Under the pieces are notes generated by a model. It had not been told where the DNA came from and searched no databases. It was given only the letters and a program-made list of their open reading frames with translations. The translations under genes were made by a program, and so were the position numbers. 64,000 bases of DNA from Panaeolus papilionaceus (lineage: Eukaryota > Basidiomycota > Agaricomycetes > Agaricales). This document shows positions 1 to 9,623 of the stretch, piece after piece. The stretch covers positions 682,001-746,000 of the forward strand of contig JADNRZ010000007.1 in NCBI GenBank assembly GCA_015501605.1. Reading direction: 5' to 3'. Each line of letters starts with the position of its first letter. The first letter of the stretch is position 1.

Positions 1-493
1 TTCCGCCCTCATCTACCCCTTCATGCCCGCTACGTCGGACGCCATACTCGCACAGCTCAACGCACCAGCAAGAGCAGTTCCGGAGGTTCTTTGCAATGAC
101 ATCCTTGCCAGCCACACTATTGGTACTCCGGAACACTTGTTCAAGAAGATTGAGGAGAGTATGATCGACATCTGGAGGGCGAAGTTTGGAGGGAATGAAG
201 CTGCGGGCGATTCGACGACTGCTACACCTGATCCTCTCAAGGCTGCACCAGGCCAAAAGAAGAAAGCAGGCAAGAAGGGAAGTGCTCCGGCTCCGGCCCC
301 TGTCCCAGATGGTCCCAAATCCCCTGAGGCCATCGCGTTGGAAGAGAAGGTGACTGCCCAGGGCCAGGTTGTACGTGAGCTGAAAATCAAGACTCCAAAA
401 ACACCGGAGTTGGATGCTCAAATCAAAGCTGAGGTCGAGGTGCTGAAGTCCCTCAAGGCCGAACTAGACAAAGCCTTGCGAGCTTCTTCGTAA
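1..493 (+). CDS. Methionyl-tRNA synthetase, C-terminal part (5' cut by window edge)
   Basis: The frame is open from base 2 to the TAA at 491-493, so this is the last exon of a gene that starts outside the window. The first residues (YPFMPATSDAILAQLN) match the end of the anticodon-binding domain of cytosolic methionyl-tRNA synthetase. A Lys/Ala/Pro-rich linker follows (KKKAGKKGSAPAPAP). The protein ends in a helical WHEP-type tRNA-binding appendix (VTAQGQVVRELKIKTPKTPE onward). The enzyme charges tRNA-Met and initiator tRNA with methionine in the cytoplasm. The appended helical hairpin is known in eukaryotic synthetases to raise tRNA affinity. It converges on the minus-strand ankyrin-like gene, with only 69 bp between the two stops. 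Another synthetase with a WHEP tail is possible, but the first block fits MetRS best. Confidence 0.85.
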   Translation, partial: SALIYPFMPATSDAILAQLNAPARAVPEVLCNDILASHTIGTPEHLFKKIEESMIDIWRAKFGGNEAAGDSTTATPDPLKAAPGQKKKAGKKGSAPAPAPVPDGPKSPEAIALEEKVTAQGQVVRELKIKTPKTPELDAQIKAEVEVLKSLKAELDKALRASS

Positions 494-562
494 TAGTCGG
501 AATCACAATGTAGTGTAGGCAAATGAAAAATTGTATATCAGGAAAACGACCAAGTAATCAGG

Positions 563-1388
563 TCAAAAATGACATACCCTATAGCCGAATCTTCTTGAGA
601 GTCTCCATGTCTGGTATAACCCCTTTTCTCGATACATGTACTGGACGATATCCTTTGCATTGGAAAGAATAGCCAATTTCAACATGCCTGGATCGAGCCT
701 CAATCTATCCTGCATTTTAGGTTTCTTGCCCGATTTTGTCTTGTCCGGTTTTCGCTCAACCAACATTTTGAGCAACGACAGGTCCCTTTGTTTTATGGCG
801 ACCTTGATAGCAAGAGAGTTATGACATTGTGGCGTTGCTCCATTATCCAAAAGTATCTGAATCAGAGGGAGGACTTTAGCGTGAACTGCTCTGGTCAAGG
901 CGTAACCGTTGTTGGAATCCATATTTGGGCGATGTATGGCAGGGATTGCAAATATGGTGCGTAGGAACGGAATCGGATGGTCTCCCTCTGTCCATGGTCC
1001 ATCCTTTCGTTGGACGGATTTGAACAATCTTCGCGGAAGCTGTATTGAAGTCTGACAAGGTAGATAGTCCTTGAGCAGATTCTGAATTGTCGTCAGGACC
1101 TTTTGGGAGCACAGTGGATAGCGCAACACTTTATTAAACACGGAAGAGCCGTCGACTTGTGCATCGTTTACTGTGGCGCGATGAATGAGATAACGAGCAT
1201 GGTAGTATGATGACGCTTGGTGGTACACCTCGTACAGATGACGGGACACTAGCGGAAGGTCTGAGGACAGGGCGTATAATTGGACTTCATACAGGAGCTG
1301 CAAAAGCAATTAATTTAATATTACTTGAACGCTCACGATAGCTCACTTCAACAGGTAAGATATGTAGACCATCTGGCTTAGGGAGCAT
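563..1388 (-). CDS. Ankyrin-repeat-like hypothetical protein
   Basis: Two exons are inferred. Exon 1 (1388-1347) encodes MLPKPDGLHILPVE. A 49-nt intron (1346-1298, GTGAGC...CAG) follows. The second exon runs in the same frame to a TGA at 563. The product is about 260 residues. The N-terminus resembles the F-box-like opening seen on many basidiomycete ankyrin proteins (LPVELLYEVQLYALS). The middle and C-terminal parts hold ankyrin-like helices such as VLPLIQILLDNGATPQCHN and AIKQRDLSLLKMLVERKPD. No enzyme motif is visible. Ankyrin repeats usually mediate protein-protein contacts; the partner is unknown. A GTATGT lies just before the proposed stop, so a further 3' exon is possible, but it would run into the MetRS 3' end. 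The gene diverges from RIT1 across 112 bp. Confidence 0.6.
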
Positions 1389-1500
1389 AATGAAAGTCAC
1401 TGTCAAAGTTGCTGGCTTCGGAGTTTAAAATTATTCAGATCTCTTTAAAAATTGCCTTCCAAATATGGAAATTAATTCCTTTATTGTCTCTATCATCACC
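1389..1500. promoter_or_regulatory. Short divergent promoter, ankyrin-like gene / RIT1
   Basis: Only 112 bp separate the ATG of the minus-strand ankyrin-like gene (1388) from the RIT1 ATG (1501). Both core promoters and both 5' UTRs must fit here or overlap the neighbouring gene. The stretch is AT-rich and pyrimidine-rich just before the RIT1 ATG. No clear TATA box is seen. Confidence 0.45.
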
Positions 1501-1602
1501 ATGCCAGAAAGCAATGCTCTCGAATACATCCGCAAAGAATCACTCGACATCTACAATCGCATTCATTCTATTGAAGAGGATGTAGTATTTGTACGCCAAG
1601 TT

Positions 1603-1614
1603 AAAGAAGAATAC
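1603..1614 (+). repeat. LINE target-site duplication, left copy
   Basis: AAAGAAGAATAC sits inside RIT1 exon 1 (codons ...K E E Y) directly before the LINE 5' end. The base on its left is T, whereas the right copy is preceded by the A-tail, so the repeat cannot be extended leftwards. Confidence 0.9.
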
Positions 1615-1756
1615 GGAGGCTAGCTTGATCCGCTACCACGACCTTCTCTGAATATTCCCACGCCCGTAAAGCACTGGGACACAGTAAGGTAGTGAAAGCA
1701 ACGAGCAATATAGTCATTATACATAAACCTTTACCATATTGCGAACCCAAACCTAA

Positions 1757-3793
1757 ATGTCTCAACAACTACGAAACAATAATAGAGCAAATAACAACAC
1801 CGCTACGAACCCGCCGGGCGCCACAGGGAGTAGTAAACGCCAGCACACAGGCAACTCGAACAGGAATACGGCCCCTAACACGCAAACGGAACAAGGTACT
1901 ACCAGTGCAACGCAAGGAAGCAATGGCGACGAGCGAGGCAAGGCAAACAGTACCCCAGCGAGCCCAGGTACAGACATACAGGTCACGAACTCGCTAAATG
2001 CTAGAGATTTCCTGGTCCACATTGGAATTATGGAGCAAGAACTCGCCGAAACGGAAATCAGGTTAAGCGACATAACGGACATGATGATGAGCCTGGCCAA
2101 CAGAGTACCGGTCAACAACAGCTTTAGGAAGACACTGATGGCAGTCGCATTCTTGTTGCAAGATGTGGAAACGTACGAGGCAGGCCTTGAAGCCATACGA
2201 CAGGTAGCAGGGACGGTGACGGAAGGACAGAAGAAGAATGAGGAGTGGTTGAAGAGCGAGATGGAAGGCTTGAAGGGAGAGATGACGAAGATGAAGGAGG
2301 AGCTATTAGACAAGATAGTGGAAGGGGGGAAAGACGTGGAAGAGAAAATTGACGAGAAAATGGAGGAGTTAAAGAAATCAGGAGGGGGAATGGTACAATC
2401 ATATGGGAACCCCAGGGGAGAGAGAGGAGAGGGAGGAACGCAAACAGGCGGTATTGGGGGAGTGCAGAGCCAAGGGAACGGATGCGTAGACCCAAGAGCA
2501 GATGAAGACGGATTTATTCCACCGCGACTGGGGAAACCAACGTATGCGGAAGCGGCTAGGGGAAAGGGACGACAGGGACCTAGGAAAGTACAATTAGCGC
2601 TCAGTGACGAAGACAAGAAGACTTTCTACTTCGACAAAGCATACGGAGTTCAGCATGACCCCTTCGATGGTTTGGACGATGCGCAAACAGTAGGAAAGGC
2701 GAATGAGGCACTGAATATGATGAGAAGGGAGGGATGGGAGATCCCAGAGGGTACAGTTTTCGAGGCTGCAAGGAGGGTGAGGAACGGTGGGGTGATGATG
2801 TTGATGAAATCGTTAGAGGGGGCGCTCTGGATTAAGACAGAAGGGAGGGAGGTTTTCTTGACAAAGATGGGTGGAACGGTGGTGATGAAAGAGAAGACAG
2901 TGAAGGTGATCGTAGACTTCGTGCCAATCGACTTTGACGCCGAAGATGAGGGAGAGGTTAGGAAACTAGAGGAATTCAACGACTTGGAACCGTTCTCTAT
3001 TGCAAAGGCAACTTACTTCAAGAAAAAAGCATATAGGAAGAGCTGGCAGAAGACAGCAACATTGCTGATAGCGTTGAGATCGGCCGAAGAGGCTAACAAA
3101 CTATTGGAGAATGGCTTATCAGTCATGGACGAAGGGTTAGCGGTTAGGAAGAAAGTCGTAGAGCCAGACCTATGCAACAATTGCCAAGAGCCTGGACACC
3201 ATGCAGGGAAGTGCACGAAGCCGAAATGCTGCTCTAGATGCGGTGGAGAAGGTCATGACTTCAGGAGTTGTCGTAACACGGCGGAATTCACGTACAGCTG
3301 CAAGAATTGTGGAGGAAAAGGCCATGGGCCGAGGGATGACTTGAAGTGTCCATGGTACATAAAAGAAACGAGGAGACTTGGGGAGATCCATCCTTGCAAT
3401 AACCGGAGGCTTTTCGCCACAAATGACCCACGAACACACTTGACATACAAGGAGGAGTACATGAAGCAGTTCGAGGGAGGAGAACAGAACGAAGGAGGTG
3501 AGGAGGAGGAAAGAGGGAGGGGAGGAGAGAAAGAGAATGTGGGAAGTGAGGAGGAAAGAAGCAGAGACAAGGGTACGGGAGAAGGTGCTGAGGAGGCGGT
3601 AACGGGCAACCAGGAGCGAGTCGATTGGACAGATGAATTTCTAGAGATGGATTTCGGAAACGCACCCCTAATGAGGAGTACAGTGAAGCCGCAGAAACTC
3701 AGACAATCAACGCTGATGGAAACATTAGACACGAGGACAGCTCAAGGACCAGGGAGAAGTAGCACCAACTCACGTCGTAACGGTAACCAATGA
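1757..3793 (+). CDS. LINE ORF1 protein (nucleic-acid binding, zinc knuckles)
   Basis: This is a single open frame of 678 codons. The N-terminal 100 residues are Asn/Thr/Gly-rich and probably disordered. A charged helical stretch at about 150-210 (EGQKKNEEWLKSEMEGLKGE onward) looks like a coiled coil for oligomerisation. Three CCHC zinc knuckles in a row lie near residues 475-535 (CNNCQEPGHHAGKC, CSRCGGEGHDFRSC, CKNCGGKGHGPRDDLKC). The tail is rich in Glu and Gly. ORF1 proteins of this type bind the element RNA and form the ribonucleoprotein used for retrotransposition. The ATG at 1757 is the start for the long frame. A second, 101-codon overlapping frame at 1692-1997 has no visible motif and is ignored. 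The stop overlaps the ORF2 start as ATGA. Confidence 0.88.
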   Translation: MSQQLRNNNRANNNTATNPPGATGSSKRQHTGNSNRNTAPNTQTEQGTTSATQGSNGDERGKANSTPASPGTDIQVTNSLNARDFLVHIGIMEQELAETEIRLSDITDMMMSLANRVPVNNSFRKTLMAVAFLLQDVETYEAGLEAIRQVAGTVTEGQKKNEEWLKSEMEGLKGEMTKMKEELLDKIVEGGKDVEEKIDEKMEELKKSGGGMVQSYGNPRGERGEGGTQTGGIGGVQSQGNGCVDPRADEDGFIPPRLGKPTYAEAARGKGRQGPRKVQLALSDEDKKTFYFDKAYGVQHDPFDGLDDAQTVGKANEALNMMRREGWEIPEGTVFEAARRVRNGGVMMLMKSLEGALWIKTEGREVFLTKMGGTVVMKEKTVKVIVDFVPIDFDAEDEGEVRKLEEFNDLEPFSIAKATYFKKKAYRKSWQKTATLLIALRSAEEANKLLENGLSVMDEGLAVRKKVVEPDLCNNCQEPGHHAGKCTKPKCCSRCGGEGHDFRSCRNTAEFTYSCKNCGGKGHGPRDDLKCPWYIKETRRLGEIHPCNNRRLFATNDPRTHLTYKEEYMKQFEGGEQNEGGEEEERGRGGEKENVGSEEERSRDKGTGEGAEEAVTGNQERVDWTDEFLEMDFGNAPLMRSTVKPQKLRQSTLMETLDTRTAQGPGRSSTNSRRNGNQ

Positions 3794-6700
3794 ATAGCTC
3801 AACTCAGCAAAACTTCAAGATGTGGCAGCAAAATGTGAACGGATCATTATTGGCACAAGAAGACATGTTGAGTAGAGTGGACCCCAAGATTTACAGTGTA
3901 ATCCTGGTGCAGGAACCGCACATAGATTTCCTTGGAAATACGAGGGCTAACGGGAGATGGAGAGTGGTGTATCCAACAGGTCACCTGGACAACCCCAAAG
4001 CGACAAGAGCTGTCACCTTGATTAGTACGCGGCTGAACTCGAATAGGTGGGCACAGGACAAGCTGGAATGCCCGGACGTGGTAGTCATTTGGATTAAATT
4101 GGCGCATCTTAAGGTTCGGATATACAACATCTACAACGACTGCAACCACGACAGGAGCCTGGAAGCCCTAGCCAGGGATCTAAGGAGGGTAGAGGCGTGG
4201 AGACATGGAGGGGGACAGGAAAGAACGGAGATGGTATGGGCTGGAGACTTTAATCGACACCATCCAATGTGGGACGAGGAGCGGAACCATCACCTGTTTA
4301 CGGTACCAAACCTGAGAGCGGCACAGAAGCTTATCAACATGGCAGCGTCATACGACATGCAAATGATCTTACCCAAGGACACGGCAACACTTGAGGCAAT
4401 GTCAACAAAGAACAGGACTAGGGTGGACAATGTCTTCTGTAGCGAGAGGCTGAGAGACAGGCTACTAAAGTGTCAGACAAGGGAAGAGGAGAGGGTGACG
4501 AAAACAGACCATTTCCCGGTGGAGACAAGCTTTGAGGTGGCGGCAGAGGTGACGGAGATAAGAAAAGAATGGATCTATCGGGCGACAGACTGGGAAAAGT
4601 TCCGAGAGGTGTTGTCAGAGAAGATTAGGACGATACCGGAACCTAGGGAGTTCAGGCAAGGACAAGTAGCTGCATTCCTGAGAGCCAAGGAGGATTTGGA
4701 AAGGGTCATAAGAGAAACGACGGAGAAAGTGGTCCCGAGGGCGAAGGAGATTCCATGGAAGAAAAGGTGGTGGAATAGTGATCTGGCGAAGATGAGGAAG
4801 GAATTGAGGAGGCTGGCAAAGGAAGCTATTCAAGGGGGGGAGGCGGTGAAAGAGGTATATAGGAGGAAGAGGAACGACTATGCTCAAGCTATCAGGAGGA
4901 CAAAGAAGGAGCACTGGGAGGGGTGGATAGAAACTTTGGATGAGAGAGATGTATGGACGGCAGGGAAGATGGTGGGAGGAGGGAGTGGTGATGGTTCAAG
5001 GACAAGAGTACCACCATTGACAGTGAAGAGAGAGAGGGGAGAGGAGGCAAAAGCGGTGACGAACGAAGAGAAGGGAAAGGCCTTTTTCGAGGCATACTAT
5101 CCGGTCAGAACAGCCCCACGTGTGGACGAGGACGAAACAGTTTACCCAGCGCCGAAATGGAAGTACGAGCTAATCTCCGACGATGAAATTGAGGACGCAA
5201 TCAATAGCATAAAGCCATTCAAGAAGTGCAAAACCGGAACACCGCCGAACGTAGTCTTCATCAAGGCAAAGGATATACTCATCCCATACCTGGGACCGTT
5301 GTTCAGAGCCACAGACACAACGGAATTCTATCCATCGGAATGGAAAGTAACGGAGACTCCGATACTGAGGAAACCGGGAAAGGGGGACTATACGGTAACA
5401 GGGGCATACCGACCGATTGTCCTGGCGGATGGGATAGCGCGGTTACTGAATGTATGCAAGACCAGATCGTTGGTGCGTGCCGTTGAAAAACACCAGCTGT
5501 TACCAGACCACCATTTCGGAGGGAGGCCAGGACGAACGACAACAGACTCGATACACCTGCTGGTGAAAACCATTTTGGACGCGTGGAGGAGGCGGGAGGT
5601 GGCATCAGCGCTGTTTCTGGACGTGAAGGGGGCCTTCCCGAGTGTGGCTATAGATGTTTTAGCACATGATTTGAGGAAGAAGGGTGTGCCCAAGGGGCAC
5701 GTGGAGTGGGTGATCAGGAGGAACGAGGGGAGGAGAACACATTTGTGCTTTGACGACTATGTATCCAAGGAATTTGAGGTGACGGAGGGGCTAGATCAGG
5801 GGGACCCCCAGTCTCTCATCCTGTACCTGCTATACAACGCAGATGTACCAAGACTGTCGGATAGGAGAAGAGGCCTGACAATTTTAGCCTTCGTTGACGA
5901 CATCGGAATTGTGGCCACGGGGGGAAACTTCAGGGAGACACACAGGAAACTGAAAGATGTCATGGAGAGGCCAAGGGGAGTGATGGAGTGGGCAGTGCGA
6001 CATAATTGCACTTTCGGGATAGAGAAATTCCAGTTGGTGGATGCGACTAGACGGAAGAGCCCAAACCCGCTAGGCACAGGACCAATGGTGAGCATGGAAA
6101 GGCCACCACTGAAAATACAGGGACATACCATACGACCGTCACCACATGCTAAGTTCCTAGGGATTTTCATCGACCAAGAGTTGAGGTGGAAGAAGCAATA
6201 TGCATCGGTCATCGCGAAAACTGGGGAATGGATCAGTAAATTTTATAGGGTAACGCGACACAAGAGGGGTATTGCCTACCACAACATCAGGAAGCTATTC
6301 GATGCGGTCGCCATGCCGAGAATCTTGTATGGGATAGATGTTTTCCACTCGCCACGAAGAGCAGGGCAAGGGGTGAAACTCTCAGCGCTAGAAAGAAAGC
6401 TGGAGAGTCTGATTGGGAGGGCAGCTGTAATGGTAGTGGGGGGCATGCCTTCGTCACCGAGAGATGCAGCGATAGTGCACGCGGGGATGCAAAGGATAAC
6501 ACACGCGATACAAAACGCTAACTTCAAAGCTGCGCTACGAATGGCAACACTACCAAGAGGGAACCCGATACAGAAGGCAGCAGCAGCGGCAGCGAAAAGA
6601 TATGTAAAGCGGTTCCCGACACCTTTACATCACATTATGAATGCTTTTGACATTAAGGTGGAGGAGATGGAGGAGTTGAGGGCAGGAGAGAGACTGGAGT

Positions 6701-7722
6701 GGGATAGAAGGAGGGTAATTTGCAGGATAGAGGCGAGCAGAGAGGAGGCTATCAGGAGAGAGAGAGAGGAGGAGGGGACAGTTGGGTGGAGGGTATATAC
6801 GGACGGATCGGCTATCAGGGGAAGAGTGGGGGGAGCAGCGGTGTTATATGATGGAGGAAGGGAAGTGGAGACGAGAGAGAGATGTTTGGGGAAGATCAAG
6901 AAACACACGGTGTACGAGGCGGAAGTTATAGGCATAGACCTGGCGATGGAGGCTTTAGTCCAAAGGAGATGTTCCGGGAACATCAGGATCGGGTTGGATA
7001 ACCAGGCGGTACTGAGTGCGATAAGGAGAGGGTGGATCAAGTCGGCACAGCACATCTGGAAGAACATTGAAAGGAACGTCAAGAAGTTGCTACGTATGAG
7101 CAGAAGAACGACGATTACTTTCGTATGGACTCCAGGACACGAGGGCATTGAAGGGAATGAGAGAGCAGATGGAAGGGCGAAGGAGGCGGCAGGGATGAGA
7201 GTGGAGGAGAAACTGCCAATAAGCAGAGCTGCGACGTATCAGGAGTACAAGGAACAGGCAAAAGCGGAAAGAAGGCACCTGTGGGAACGATCTACCCGAT
7301 TCAACAAGCTAAACAAGTACGACCTCACAATGCCCTCAAGATGCTATGAAAAGCTGGTAAAGGGCCTTCAGAGGAAACAGGCGTGTATTATCTTTCAACT
7401 CAGAACAGGGCATGTACCTCTGGCGAAACATCTTCACACCATTGGGAAAGAAGCCTCACCCACGTGTAGCAAATGCGGACAGCATCCGGAGACCGTGTAT
7501 CACTACTTGATGCAGTGCAGAGCATATGAAAAGGAGAGGAGGGAGATTTGGGGAGAAAGGGGAAGGGGAATGTGGAGCGAGAGAGGAATGATAATGTTGC
7601 TATCGAACAAAGATGGTATGAAATTACTATTCAGGTACATCAACAGGACGGGAAGGTGGAGGAGAACGATGGGAAGATTCAGTGAGAGAGTAGGAAAGGA
7701 GGAGGAAAGGAGTGAGAGGTGA
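3790..7722 (+). CDS. LINE ORF2 polyprotein: APE endonuclease, reverse transcriptase, RNase H
   Basis: This is an uninterrupted frame of 1310 codons. Residues 1-230 form an APE-type endonuclease, with WQQNVNG, QEPH, GDFNRHHPMWD, RVDNVFCS and TDHFPVETSF holding the usual catalytic Asn, Glu, Asp and His. Residues about 530-780 form the reverse transcriptase, with RPIVLADGIARLLN, FLDVKGAFPSV, GLDQGDPQS and the catalytic box AFVDD (Val in place of the more common Ala). Residues about 1010-1140 form an RNase H domain, with YTDGS, YEAEVIG, GLDNQA and WTPGHEGIEGNERAD, which holds the expected acidic residues. A zinc-knuckle-like CSKCGQHPETVYHYLMQC lies near the C-terminus. The enzyme nicks genomic DNA and copies element RNA onto the nick. 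Its start overlaps the ORF1 stop by 4 nt, so expression probably needs stop-and-restart translation. Confidence 0.9.
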   Translation: MNSSTQQNFKMWQQNVNGSLLAQEDMLSRVDPKIYSVILVQEPHIDFLGNTRANGRWRVVYPTGHLDNPKATRAVTLISTRLNSNRWAQDKLECPDVVVIWIKLAHLKVRIYNIYNDCNHDRSLEALARDLRRVEAWRHGGGQERTEMVWAGDFNRHHPMWDEERNHHLFTVPNLRAAQKLINMAASYDMQMILPKDTATLEAMSTKNRTRVDNVFCSERLRDRLLKCQTREEERVTKTDHFPVETSFEVAAEVTEIRKEWIYRATDWEKFREVLSEKIRTIPEPREFRQGQVAAFLRAKEDLERVIRETTEKVVPRAKEIPWKKRWWNSDLAKMRKELRRLAKEAIQGGEAVKEVYRRKRNDYAQAIRRTKKEHWEGWIETLDERDVWTAGKMVGGGSGDGSRTRVPPLTVKRERGEEAKAVTNEEKGKAFFEAYYPVRTAPRVDEDETVYPAPKWKYELISDDEIEDAINSIKPFKKCKTGTPPNVVFIKAKDILIPYLGPLFRATDTTEFYPSEWKVTETPILRKPGKGDYTVTGAYRPIVLADGIARLLNVCKTRSLVRAVEKHQLLPDHHFGGRPGRTTTDSIHLLVKTILDAWRRREVASALFLDVKGAFPSVAIDVLAHDLRKKGVPKGHVEWVIRRNEGRRTHLCFDDYVSKEFEVTEGLDQGDPQSLILYLLYNADVPRLSDRRRGLTILAFVDDIGIVATGGNFRETHRKLKDVMERPRGVMEWAVRHNCTFGIEKFQLVDATRRKSPNPLGTGPMVSMERPPLKIQGHTIRPSPHAKFLGIFIDQELRWKKQYASVIAKTGEWISKFYRVTRHKRGIAYHNIRKLFDAVAMPRILYGIDVFHSPRRAGQGVKLSALERKLESLIGRAAVMVVGGMPSSPRDAAIVHAGMQRITHAIQNANFKAALRMATLPRGNPIQKAAAAAAKRYVKRFPTPLHHIMNAFDIKVEEMEELRAGERLEWDRRRVICRIEASREEAIRREREEEGTVGWRVYTDGSAIRGRVGGAAVLYDGGREVETRERCLGKIKKHTVYEAEVIGIDLAMEALVQRRCSGNIRIGLDNQAVLSAIRRGWIKSAQHIWKNIERNVKKLLRMSRRTTITFVWTPGHEGIEGNERADGRAKEAAGMRVEEKLPISRAATYQEYKEQAKAERRHLWERSTRFNKLNKYDLTMPSRCYEKLVKGLQRKQACIIFQLRTGHVPLAKHLHTIGKEASPTCSKCGQHPETVYHYLMQCRAYEKERREIWGERGRGMWSERGMIMLLSNKDGMKLLFRYINRTGRWRRTMGRFSERVGKEEERSER

Positions 7723-7957
7723 TAACGGAGGGACGAGAGCGGGAGGAGCGAGAATATAAAACAAAAACTCATATAATTCAAATATAAACAACTAATCCTT
7801 ATATTACCAACATCCAACATTACAGGATCTAATACCCATACCCGGCCCCGAGAGGGACCAAACTGTAGAAAGGAGATACACTTTAGAGCATAGATTAGAC
7901 GAAGGATGTAACATAGAGTAACGAGAACCCCACATATGGCCAGGCCACTACTGGGGG

Positions 7958-7989
7958 TAATAATAATAAAAAAAAAAAAAAAAAAAAAA
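7958..7989 (+). repeat. LINE 3' tail: (TAA)n then poly(A)
   Basis: A short TAATAATAATAA run passes into more than twenty uninterrupted A residues. An intact long A tract suggests a young insertion, because such tracts shorten and mutate with time. The last three A residues also belong to the target duplication. Confidence 0.85.
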
Positions 7990-7998
7990 GAAGAATAC
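7987..7998 (+). repeat. LINE target-site duplication, right copy
   Basis: This is an identical AAAGAAGAATAC after the poly(A) tail, followed by CCTGAACTACC, which continues the RIT1 reading frame (P E L P). The leading A residues merge with the tail, so the true duplication could be a few bases shorter. Confidence 0.9.
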
Positions 7999-9623
7999 CC
8001 TGAACTACCTTTGCTTCGTATGTCTCATGCATGCTGTCCGCTGAGGACCAGCTAACTTAAATTTATGAAGCTAATCTTCGTTGTGGTGCTTGGTATAGTG
8101 ATCCTGAGATTGTGAAAATCTACCCACAAATCGCAGATACACGATTTTGCTTAATATCATATCACTGGACAGGCAACAAATATTCCTGCCTACTTCAAGT
8201 CCACAGACGGACACAACAACAATTGGAGCTTCAACTTAAGACGATCTAACCTCCATCTCATCTCGTTTATAATAAAACATCAAGGGTAAAACCTTCCAAT
8301 ACGGCATGCTATGTAGTGCTGAATTTTATTACATAGTTTTATTCTGGTGGATTCGACGCGTTCAGGAAAGCGTATACCAGATGCCCTGTCGAAAACTGTG
8401 CCTATTTGGTGCTCAGTTATCAATCGTGCAATGAAGATCAGATACCCTGACATTCAACCCGACATCAAAGGCTGGAATACCAACCTTTATACACCTCCGA
8501 ATGTCGTCAGCATGCAGGAGCATCACCAGATCGAGCTGAGGCTAGATGGTTGGGCCAAAGCGCTTGCAGTATGCGACTTACAACACGTAATATTAATAAC
8601 ACGACACCTGCTGATTGTTTCATTGACAGGACTCCTCGTTTGACCTCCCTCGTCTCCCATGCCCCCTCCGGCCATTATGGATAACGCCAGCAACATCAAC
8701 ATTCCCTAACATACCAAAAAATATCGACCCACCGCCTTTCCTTCCAGTCATCTGTGTTTCTGCCTCAAAGCAGATTGGCCAAGGTATAGAACGTCGAAAT
8801 TCAGGTTACAGTTATATTCAAGGATCAGGCGACGACCATGAGCTATGGGGCATGGTATGTATGAATACCTATGCACAGTATCTGACTGAGGCTTGGTCGT
8901 GCTTAGGGTCTCACGCCTACAGTATTTTGGAAGCACCGAACAGAATTAATCGAGACGCCAAGAGAAGACCTTCCCTCACTCGTTGAGCATCTCCTTTCTA
9001 TCGAGAAGAGCTGGCCGCAAAACTCCGGATCTGCATGCAAGTCCTCGCCCATAGAAAAGATTCATGGACGGATACGAATTACCACTGTCTCCGACGTTCG
9101 TCCACCTGCACATGACGAAACCAGCGGTCTTCAATACGCCGAATTAATTTTATCTCCCAGAAAGGACTTGGAGATCTGCGAGACGCCAAATAGACGCTAC
9201 CTACAGGCTCTTGAAGGGAAGAAGGGTCAGACGAATTTCCTGCAGTCTATTATCCCGCAGTCGATGGCGTTTATCGAAAGGATGTTGGTCAAAGGCGCAA
9301 ACGTTTCTATAGCTTGTGATACCGGCAAAGACCTGAGTGTCGGGGTTGCACTGGTTGCCCTTCAGAGGTTTTTTGATGATCATGGAAACCTAGCTTTGAA
9401 AGCAGGAAATCGCGGTAAGCAAGGCAGTGTGATGATGCTCCAGCGGCCGACGTTGATTAAAACTACAAACAGGTGCTACTAAACAATCCATCCGCACACG
9501 TCTGGAGTGGATCATTGCCAGTCGACCCGAGGCTAACCCGTCCAGAAATACTCTAAAGAGAGTCAACGAATATCTCTTGACCCCAGCTTCTTTCTACTCA
9601 AATCCAGAGCCAATTACAGACTC

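Larger units (their letters stand above)
1615..7986 (+). mobile_element. Full-length non-LTR retrotransposon (LINE, fungal Tad-like with RNase H)
   Basis: The element carries a 142-bp 5' leader, ORF1 with zinc knuckles, ORF2 with endonuclease, reverse transcriptase and RNase H, a 3' UTR of about 235 bp, and a (TAA)n/poly(A) tail. It has no terminal repeats. It is flanked by the direct repeat AAAGAAGAATAC (1603-1614 and 7987-7998), the mark of target-primed reverse transcription. Both ORFs are open, so the copy looks complete and potentially active. It lies in the same orientation as the gene it disrupts. Its coding strand is strongly purine-rich and unlike the neighbouring host exons. Among fungal LINE groups (Tad, Deceiver, Inkcap, L1-like), the two ORFs, the APE endonuclease and the RNase H fit the Tad-like groups. 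I cannot place it in a clade without a tree. Confidence 0.93.

Noticed and set aside
1762..2616. 284-codon minus-strand open frame inside LINE ORF1
   Set aside because: It is a mirror of the purine-rich ORF1 strand, giving Ser/Pro/Phe-rich low-complexity protein with no motif. ORF1 on the plus strand has zinc knuckles.
3253..3732. 159-codon minus-strand frame over the ORF1 tail
   Set aside because: Same composition effect; Ser/Pro/Leu repeats only.
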